Origin: Nanohaloarchaea archaeon PL-Br10_U2g16
Lineage (GTDB): Archaea; Nanohalarchaeota; Nanosalinia; Nanosalinales; Nanosalinaceae
NCBI GenBank assembly: GCA_001563995.1
Contig: LKMV01000007.1
Span: 1-20,776, forward strand
DNA length: 20,776 nucleotides
Reading direction: 5' to 3'
Below are positions 12,935-19,343 of the stretch, one piece after another (the stretch's first letter is position 1; each line of letters starts with the position of its first letter). Below the pieces are notes generated by a model that saw only the letters and a program-made list of their open reading frames with translations, was not told where the DNA came from and made no database searches. Position numbers and translations under genes: made by a program.

Positions 12935-13513
12935 ATGGTTGTTACTAGAGGATCAAAAATATACGTCTCGTATTTTATAATAAGTTTAATGGCGGTGATA
13001 GTCTCAGCTTTAGCCTTCTCAGGTTATGTAGCAGCAGAGGTATCCGGATCTGATATAGAAAGGCAGGATCTGAATAAAGAGGTTCAAGCGGTTAACTGGA
13101 AAGGTTATTACGGCGAGGTTGAGGAAGGCGGCTCTGAAGGAACTGAGTTACTTTATGCGGTAAGAGAGGAGTTTGATGTCGACTTAGGTAGTCTAGAGCA
13201 GCTTGAAGGTTTAGAGTCTTCTGCCGAGGTTGCGGATACTGAATATCTTCCGAATCAGGGGGTTGAATCGGCTGAAAACACTTATAGTAATCTAAGCTCT
13301 CCGCCTGTGGGTACAATGGAAGAAACGGTAGCTCTTGAAACGGGTGGAGGTTTCAATAATTACCTGTACAGCACGGAAGAGGATTATCCTGTTTTCGTAG
13401 TAGAGATTGAAAGAGGTTCGGAAGGATTTAATGGCGAAGAACTGGATTTTGAACTGCTTCTACCAGTGGAAGACGGTTCAGAAGACTACAGTTTTACGGT
13501 AGAAACAGTATAA
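12935..13513 (+). CDS. Second secreted protein of the shared surface domain family (192 aa)
   Basis: Residues about 8-32 form a signal peptide (basic start, then FIISLMAVIVSALAFSGYVA, cleaved near AAE). The mature part begins with a short acidic stretch and the domain start VNWKGYYGEVEEGG, then TELLYAVRE, a variable middle with GVESAENTYSNL, then FNNYLYSTEEDYPVFVVEIE and LDFELLLPVED. This matches the preceding protein block by block, though identity is low, so the two are old paralogues. No Cys and no membrane anchor. ATG 12935 is preferred to TTG 12929 because of TATA spacing. It uses a different start mode (leaderless) from its paralogue (SD and long leader), so the two are probably expressed at different levels. 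Function unknown. Confidence 0.8.
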   Translation: MVVTRGSKIYVSYFIISLMAVIVSALAFSGYVAAEVSGSDIERQDLNKEVQAVNWKGYYGEVEEGGSEGTELLYAVREEFDVDLGSLEQLEGLESSAEVADTEYLPNQGVESAENTYSNLSSPPVGTMEETVALETGGGFNNYLYSTEEDYPVFVVEIERGSEGFNGEELDFELLLPVEDGSEDYSFTVETV

Positions 13514-13533
13514 AGCTAGGAAAGCTCTGGTTT

Positions 13534-13566
13534 CTCTATCCATAGTTTTATAAAATATAGATAGAG
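13534..13566 (+). promoter_or_regulatory. 33-bp near-palindrome spanning the core promoter of the 572-aa gene
   Basis: CTCTATC (13534-13540) pairs with GATAGAG (13560-13566). Inside, ATA pairs with TAT and TTT with AAA, with two symmetric single mismatches. The centre contains TTTTATAAAA (13546-13555), a good TATA box giving a start near 13577. That start sits at AAGGAG (13577-13582), an SD 12 bases before ATG 13595. It could be an operator or, read as RNA from the upstream gene, a terminator hairpin. Confidence 0.5.
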
Positions 13567-13594
13567 AGTTATATACAAGGAGTTATCTAATTTT

Positions 13595-15313
13595 ATGAAG
13601 AAGCTAAAGATTTCGGCGATCGCGATTATAGGTCTTTTATTCATTTCTATGGCTTCAGCTTCTTTTATATCTAACTCAGAGGACTGGAAGGATGTCCATG
13701 CAACTATACAGCATGCTTCTCACCAAGATGAAAGCTCTTATTTTACAAGAACTAGCTCGGCTTCCGCACTTTTCAATGAAGTTCCGCCGGGTAATGAATA
13801 CACTGTTATAGAGTCTCAAGAGAACCCTTTCCTCAGAAACCTTGACAACCAGCTTGAGACTAGAGGTATAACAGTCGAAGAGGTAATAGAGGTCGATGAT
13901 GCGACAACAGAGCTACTGGATGAGGATACTGAAAATCTTGTTATTACGCCTGAAAACGATCCTTCGGCGTCTCTTCCTGCTACCACCTTAGCTAGATCTA
14001 TAAACGGATCAAACGTGATAGCGTCGGAAGACAATCTCGATGATGTGGAGGAGGCTGTACAGCAGAGGGAAGGCGAAGTTATATTGGTAGGACAGTTTCC
14101 TGACGGCATCTATGAAAGGTTAGAGGTCTACTCCGACGAAGAAATACTTGAATCAAACAGGTTTAACATGTCGGTACAAGTTGCAGAGAGGATAGAACAG
14201 GAAGAAGAGTTTTCTACAGTTATAGTTGCTGATGGTGAGACAATCAGCTCGGATCTAGGGGACGGTGAGAACCCTGTTCTTTTGACAGGTACAAACTTTT
14301 TAGCGGATGAAATTGAAGAATATATAGTTGAAAACGAGAATATAGAAGCTGCGGAGTTTATAGGCCCTCAGATGGGCGGCATGGCACAGAGACTAAGCAA
14401 TAACGCTGATTCAGAAGGCAGGGATATCGGTGTGTTTGTAAAGTTCGGAACCGCGACACCGGGCCAGGAAGAAGGTTTCCAACAGGAAGTAGGAGGTCTT
14501 AGGCTTTTCGGACTTCCTACAGCAGACCTTGATCTAACGGTTTCCTCTGCTCAGTTCATTCCGGATGAAGATATGTTTATAGCAGGACTCACGAACCAGG
14601 GGGGTACCGGTGTCTATGCATCGAGCCTGGTAAGTATAATAGACAATGAAGGGGATGAAATAGATACGGTTGCGGATGGAGAGCCACAGTTTATACCTGC
14701 AGGTACCACCGAGATAATTACCTATGACCTGAATATAGATCGAGAGGATATAGAGCCTGACGGTGTTGCAAACTTCACTACAAGCTACGGTGGAAGTCCT
14801 GACACTCTTAACGAGTTTATAGAGAGCCAAGAAGAAGGTATATTCGAACCACCAAGATCGGCCGATATCTCGATAATAGACCTTGAGGATGATTCAAATG
14901 TATCTTTCCAAGAGTTAAGATATGTTGAAAACAGGGAAGAGTTTGTAATCGACGTAGAAAACGTCGGCGAGGTTGAGAGCTTTGTAAGAGCAGACATGAT
15001 AGATCTAGAAATTGACGGTATAGAGACCTCTTTAGCGTCAGAAACTGCTGAGCTAAGTCCTGAAGATATAGAATCTCTCACAATCTCTGCTTCCCTGGAT
15101 GAAGAGGATATACAGAACAATCAGGAAATAGACTTAGAGATTAATTACGGAGAGTTCGATGACTTCCTGATTAAGACGGATCAAGAGGTCGCCGAGATGG
15201 AGGTCACAACTGAGAGAAGCTACATCTGGGTGGTTGTCGTGATACTGGTAATCTTGCTGCTGACCCTAGCTTACTACATCTACCGTCAGAAGAAGAAAAA
15301 CAGCTACTACTGA
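13595..15313 (+). CDS. Membrane-anchored surface protein, possibly with cell-wall-binding-like repeats (572 aa)
   Basis: Signal peptide at residues 1-23 (KISAIAIIGLLFISMASAS), a large acidic outer region, and one C-terminal helix at about 543-562 (WVVVVILVILLLTLAYYIY) followed by RQKKKN on the inside: a type I topology. The segment about residues 110-260 repeats a pattern such as NRFNMSVQVAERI, VIVADGETIS, NPVLLTGTNFLADEIEEYI and AEFIGPQM. This loosely resembles the cell-wall-binding repeat 2 family (strand, pilLt, helix, ivG); the match is weak. Two Ig-like beta segments seem to follow (ADLDLTVSSAQF; SADISIIDLEDD ... FVIDVENVGEV). No Cys. It may act as an anchor for the secreted proteins encoded upstream (inference). 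Confidence 0.75.
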   Translation: MKKLKISAIAIIGLLFISMASASFISNSEDWKDVHATIQHASHQDESSYFTRTSSASALFNEVPPGNEYTVIESQENPFLRNLDNQLETRGITVEEVIEVDDATTELLDEDTENLVITPENDPSASLPATTLARSINGSNVIASEDNLDDVEEAVQQREGEVILVGQFPDGIYERLEVYSDEEILESNRFNMSVQVAERIEQEEEFSTVIVADGETISSDLGDGENPVLLTGTNFLADEIEEYIVENENIEAAEFIGPQMGGMAQRLSNNADSEGRDIGVFVKFGTATPGQEEGFQQEVGGLRLFGLPTADLDLTVSSAQFIPDEDMFIAGLTNQGGTGVYASSLVSIIDNEGDEIDTVADGEPQFIPAGTTEIITYDLNIDREDIEPDGVANFTTSYGGSPDTLNEFIESQEEGIFEPPRSADISIIDLEDDSNVSFQELRYVENREEFVIDVENVGEVESFVRADMIDLEIDGIETSLASETAELSPEDIESLTISASLDEEDIQNNQEIDLEINYGEFDDFLIKTDQEVAEMEVTTERSYIWVVVVILVILLLTLAYYIYRQKKKNSYY

Positions 15314-15349
15314 GAAGCCGGGTCAGCTGATTTCACATTCTTTCTCCCC

Positions 15350-15370
15350 TTAGGTATATATTCGGCCTAA
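15350..15370 (+). promoter_or_regulatory. Small dyad with TATATATT in its loop
   Basis: TTAGG and CCTAA enclose a loop containing TATATATT. It could be a TATA box about 130 bases before the next gene (15488), which has no well-placed TATA box of its own. Weak support. Confidence 0.25.
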
Positions 15371-15487
15371 CTTAAACTTAATTATTGTGAAGTCGAAAAC
15401 ACGGTTAAACTACCTGAAAAAAGCCTTCTATTGTTTTTGCGACCTAGAAACTTATTCTAGTAGTTTGGTTAACTTAAAAGATTTTTT

Positions 15488-18448
15488 ATGTTTCTTCAAA
15501 GGTGGAAAACTCTGAAAGCTATAAAAATATGTTTGATATTATTTTTAGCATTCTTATCAGTTTCTGTTACAGCAGAAGAAGATTTTGAGCTAGAAATAGT
15601 TACTACGAATGAAGCTTTAGAAGCCGGAGAAACTTTAAAAGTAGATATAAAAGCTAGCAGTACTGATGATGTTGAAAAAGAAGTCAATCTTACAGCTGAA
15701 CCGTTTGAAGGAGTTTCCGAATCTCTTCCAGAGAACTCGACGACCTTCAATCTTACAGAACAGGAATCTGAAGTCAAAACCGTTCATCTGGACACTGATA
15801 GTTCAGAATCCGGGGTATACGAGCTTTCAGCTTACACTGTTGAAACTGAGGCTAACAGACTGACTGTATTAGATGACTCTAACGTAGATTTTAAGATAAG
15901 CTCTCTAAGTTACTCGGAGGAAAAACAGAGCTTTGATCTCAAGGTTGAGAACTCTGGGGAAGATGAAGGTTACAGGGTGGTAAGGGCAGCAGAGGATGGA
16001 GATATTCTTGATAGAGAGGTCTTGGATATAGGATCTTCTGAAGAGAAAGAAGCAGGACTGAAACCCGATTATCAGGATATTCAGGATCTGGAGCTACGTA
16101 TCTCAGAGCAGTCGGAAGATATCTCGATTGAAAGAAACAGTCCTGCAGAGGAGAATTATCTGAACGGCTCTGACGTAACTTTCGAGTTCGATACAGGCTT
16201 TGAGGAAGAAACCACACATAACTTGAGCTTGGAGAACGGAGAAAAAACGCTGCTTTTGGAGGATGAAAAAATAGATCGCGGTGAAATCTATGAGGTTGTA
16301 GACCAATTAAACAGTACAGGAGACTACTCATGGAGGGTTGAGGCCGAGAGAAACGGTTATAAAGAATTCTTTGAAGGATCTTTCGAGGTAAAAGAACGTG
16401 GATTTGAGCTAAGACAACTTGAGGAAGATGAAGAACTGAACTATACTGAATCAAGAGATCTTAGCTTTAACTTTACCGCAAGAACAGAAGATGAAGATGT
16501 AGAGCTGAAAATATTCAACGGTTCAGATGTATTCTCAAAGAGCTTTAACCAGGTCCAAGACATAGAGAACTTGAGCTTTTCAACGGAGGAAGAAGGCTTA
16601 GAGATTGATCCAGGAGATTACAGCTGGAACGTCAGCTCGGAAGGCGAAGATAATCTAAACTCAGAGGAAAGGAGTTTCACGGTAAAGAAGCCGGTGCTGG
16701 AGCTGGATAACTTATCTCCTGAAGATGGCGAGATAAAGTCTTATACTAATAAGGTAAATCTTTCAGCTGATCTGGATATCGAAACAGATACAGATATCAA
16801 CGTCACTCTCGAAGACGAGGGGGGAGAGATAGCGTCTCTGGATGACAAATATGCCTCATACCAAGACTCTGTAAACCTTACCGTCGACGAGCTTGATCCT
16901 GGAGATTACAGCTGGAATATCACAGCGGAAAATGATTATGAGTCTGTTGAACAAAAGAATATGGAGTTTGAGATACTTGAAGAAGCAGATCCGTCCGTCT
17001 CAATAGACTCTCCGGAGGACGGTGAAGAGGTTGAGGAAGGAGAGGATATAGATTTCGAGCTTAGCGCCCAGACCGATGCCAGAGGAGATATAATATTTAG
17101 CGCGGATCAGAACGAGTTCTTCAGAGATAGTATAGATGATGACGGAATTCAGGACTTTGAAGAGTCAGAGTCCTTTGATGAAGGTGATTACAACTTCAAT
17201 GTAAGTCTGGAGACAGTAGCAGGAGAGCTGATACTGATAGATGATACCATAAGCTTTGGGGTGGAGGAGCCAGAAGACGACAGTGATGAAAGTGATGAAG
17301 GTTCTGACTCTGAGGAGGATGATGGATACTTTGATTATGATTATGAGGAAGAAGAGGAAGATGAAGAGTTGGCTTTAGAGCTTGAATCGGTTACAAGCTC
17401 AATGGATGAGGCCACGGTAGGAGAGGAGGTACGTCTGGCAGGAACCGTTGTGGATGAGGAAGGAGAAGCTGTAGAGGATGTTGATGTGGAGGTCAGCCTG
17501 GTAGAAAATGAGATTGAAACGTTAACTGATGAGGATGGAAACTTTGAGGTGTTTTTAGAGGTTCCTGACTATGAAGGCCAGAGAAGCTTTACTTTGGAGC
17601 TGGAGAAGGATGGTTATGAAGGAGATATGAATCTTTCTGCTGAAGAGATAGATATAGTAAGGTCTACAGGGCTCCGGCTATCGGCAGCTGACGGCGAACC
17701 GACAGAGGTCAATACGTCTTCCAGAAGTACAGCGGTTTTCACGTTGGAGAATACAGGGGATGCGGATATAACGGAAACCATGGTAGAGGAAAAAACACTG
17801 GATGAGAGCTTATACGATTTGACGTTCTCAGATGATTTTGAAACTATGGAATCTGAAGATGCGGTAACCGTTACTTTAACAACACTTCTACCATCGGATT
17901 ACTGTGAGGAAAACAGCTGTGATGAAGAAATAGAGCTTGAAGCTACCGGAACGTCTAACGGAGACCAGCTGGAGGAAACAGTCACGATAGATATAAACCA
18001 GAGGGAAAGCAACAGCACGGAGGAAGAGCAGCAGGCCGAAGGATTCCTACCTGACACCGGATCCCTTGGAAGCTTTAGTACAGAGATCGATCTGGATATA
18101 GAGGCGGAGGAAGATTCAGAGATTCTGGCTGTAGTTGCTCTGGCGTTTGTAGGGCTTCTAGCCGTGGTCGCCTACAGTAAGACAGGATCGGATAACCGTA
18201 GGAGAATGATGGATAGACCTAACAGTCCTGTAAGCGCACAGAGAAAGCTGGTTGAGAGACCGGATTTAGTTTCAGACTCGGAAAACTCTGTCGGCTTTGA
18301 AGGTTCTGGAAACGAGGGAAAAGAGGATATCGAGGAACAGGAAGACGAAGTTTTCGACCAGTCTGAAACGGAGGATGTCTCAGGTAAACAGAAACTGGTT
18401 GAACTGGTACGTTCACTAGGTTCCGGCGGACAGCCTGACAAGGTTTAA
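15488..18448 (+). CDS. Ig-like-repeat surface protein with one membrane anchor and a cytoplasmic tail (986 aa)
   Basis: Signal peptide ICLILFLAFLSVSVTA (about residues 14-29). Several Ig-like repeats of 93-98 residues end in GDYSWRV (about 277), GDYSWNV (375), GDYSWNI (472) and GDYNFNV (565). The same ending appears in the LamG protein (YYSWRVEA), so the two share a repeat family. An Asp/Glu-only linker at about 595-630 is followed by a domain resembling a carboxypeptidase regulatory-like beta sandwich (GTVVDEEGEAVEDVDVEV...TDEDGNFEVFLEV, about 637-725). Then comes a further beta domain with a possible disulfide (CEENSC), an anchor helix at about 878-895 (ILAVVALAFVGLLAVVAY) and a tail of about 88 residues with basic then acidic parts. 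About 20 N-x-S/T sites suggest heavy N-glycosylation. Confidence 0.82.
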   Translation: MFLQRWKTLKAIKICLILFLAFLSVSVTAEEDFELEIVTTNEALEAGETLKVDIKASSTDDVEKEVNLTAEPFEGVSESLPENSTTFNLTEQESEVKTVHLDTDSSESGVYELSAYTVETEANRLTVLDDSNVDFKISSLSYSEEKQSFDLKVENSGEDEGYRVVRAAEDGDILDREVLDIGSSEEKEAGLKPDYQDIQDLELRISEQSEDISIERNSPAEENYLNGSDVTFEFDTGFEEETTHNLSLENGEKTLLLEDEKIDRGEIYEVVDQLNSTGDYSWRVEAERNGYKEFFEGSFEVKERGFELRQLEEDEELNYTESRDLSFNFTARTEDEDVELKIFNGSDVFSKSFNQVQDIENLSFSTEEEGLEIDPGDYSWNVSSEGEDNLNSEERSFTVKKPVLELDNLSPEDGEIKSYTNKVNLSADLDIETDTDINVTLEDEGGEIASLDDKYASYQDSVNLTVDELDPGDYSWNITAENDYESVEQKNMEFEILEEADPSVSIDSPEDGEEVEEGEDIDFELSAQTDARGDIIFSADQNEFFRDSIDDDGIQDFEESESFDEGDYNFNVSLETVAGELILIDDTISFGVEEPEDDSDESDEGSDSEEDDGYFDYDYEEEEEDEELALELESVTSSMDEATVGEEVRLAGTVVDEEGEAVEDVDVEVSLVENEIETLTDEDGNFEVFLEVPDYEGQRSFTLELEKDGYEGDMNLSAEEIDIVRSTGLRLSAADGEPTEVNTSSRSTAVFTLENTGDADITETMVEEKTLDESLYDLTFSDDFETMESEDAVTVTLTTLLPSDYCEENSCDEEIELEATGTSNGDQLEETVTIDINQRESNSTEEEQQAEGFLPDTGSLGSFSTEIDLDIEAEEDSEILAVVALAFVGLLAVVAYSKTGSDNRRRMMDRPNSPVSAQRKLVERPDLVSDSENSVGFEGSGNEGKEDIEEQEDEVFDQSETEDVSGKQKLVELVRSLGSGGQPDKV

Positions 18449-18480
18449 ACTCAAAGCTAAAGCTTCTGAACAGAGCAAAG

Positions 18481-18488
18481 GTTTATAT
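18481..18488 (+). promoter_or_regulatory. TATA box for the MinD-like gene
   Basis: GTTTATAT ends 24 bases before ATG 18513, with no SD. This is a textbook leaderless arrangement and shows the ATPase gene can be transcribed apart from the surface-protein gene upstream. Confidence 0.65.
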
Positions 18489-18512
18489 GGCGAGAAGTTC
18501 TAAGAATTATTA

Positions 18513-19283
18513 ATGTCGGAGAAAGAGATAATTGGATTTGTATCGGGTAAAGGAGGTGTCGGAAAGACCACTCTGTGTACCAATCTGGCGGTAGAGCTTA
18601 CAAAGATGGGTAAAGATGTAACAGTTGTCGACGCAGATTTTCCAGCATCCAACCTGGAGGCTCATATAGGTAGTAAGGACCATCCTGTAAAGTTCCAGGA
18701 CGTTCTGACAGGGGACGCAGATCTGGAGGATGCAGAGATAGAGTTCCCTCAGGGAATAAAAGCAGTAACCGCAAGCAAAAAAATTGACAGGATAAAACCT
18801 CCGACTGAAAATATAGGAGAAGTTTTCGATGAACTTGCTGAAAAAAGAGATTATATTCTGGTTGACTGTCCTCCGAGCATTTCTGATCCTTTAATAGATA
18901 TAATGGATGGCTGTACCAAACTTATAATTGTGACAGAGCCTACACAGACTGCTAACATCAACGCAGCCCAGATAATTGAGAAATCAAAACAGACTATGAC
19001 TCCTGTTTACGGAACTATAGTTAACAAGATAGAGTTCGATCCTGGGAAAGAGCTTGTGGGTAGAGAGATTGAGCTGATGACTGAGAGTGATATTATAGGC
19101 AATGTTCCATATGAGCCGTTGGCAAAGAGAGCACTGTTTGAAAACAAGACTTTAGCGGAAAGATATCCGTTATCACCTGCTTCTATAGAGTTCAAAAACA
19201 TTGTCGCAGGACTTGAAGGAAAGGAGTACAATCCTCCGCGGTTCTTAGGCTTAAGACGTAAGATAAGAAGATTCTTCAATTAA
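18513..19283 (+). CDS. minD: MinD/ParA-family ATPase with membrane-targeting helix (256 aa)
   Basis: The deviant Walker A motif KGGVGKTT (residues 13-20) carries the signature Lys13. TVVDADFPASNLEAHIG (37-53) includes the conserved Asp of switch I, ILVDCPPSISD (115-125) is Walker B/switch II, and IVNKIEFD (169-176) is the base-binding Asn-Lys. The last residues, FLGLRRKIRRFFN, form a short amphipathic basic helix like the membrane-targeting tail of MinD. The protein therefore probably binds membrane as an ATP-bound dimer. Archaeal MinD homologues (MinD2, MinD4) position surface organelles and chemosensory arrays rather than setting the division site. No partner (MinE or ParB) gene is in view. 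It follows a block of surface-protein genes. Confidence 0.92.
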   Translation: MSEKEIIGFVSGKGGVGKTTLCTNLAVELTKMGKDVTVVDADFPASNLEAHIGSKDHPVKFQDVLTGDADLEDAEIEFPQGIKAVTASKKIDRIKPPTENIGEVFDELAEKRDYILVDCPPSISDPLIDIMDGCTKLIIVTEPTQTANINAAQIIEKSKQTMTPVYGTIVNKIEFDPGKELVGREIELMTESDIIGNVPYEPLAKRALFENKTLAERYPLSPASIEFKNIVAGLEGKEYNPPRFLGLRRKIRRFFN

Positions 19284-19343
19284 TTCGGGTATTTGATAGA
19301 GTACCTCCTTATCTATTTCAATCTTGTCTGTGGGTCTTGTTAC

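Noticed and set aside
15387..15515. 42-codon frame from GTG 15387 into the next gene
   Set aside because: It overlaps the signal peptide of the 986-aa protein in another frame, has no SD, and its Cys/Phe-rich product looks random.
15939..16454. 171-aa minus-strand frame opposite the Ig-like protein
   Set aside because: It is antisense to a well-supported gene. Its Leu/Pro/Gln/Ser/His-rich basic product is the usual shadow of Glu/Asp-rich coding DNA.
16613..16919. Mobile element or recent tandem duplication suggested by the repeated GGAGATTACAGCTGGAA
   Set aside because: Identity is limited to the conserved end of Ig-like repeats. There are no transposase, terminal repeats or target duplications anywhere in the window.
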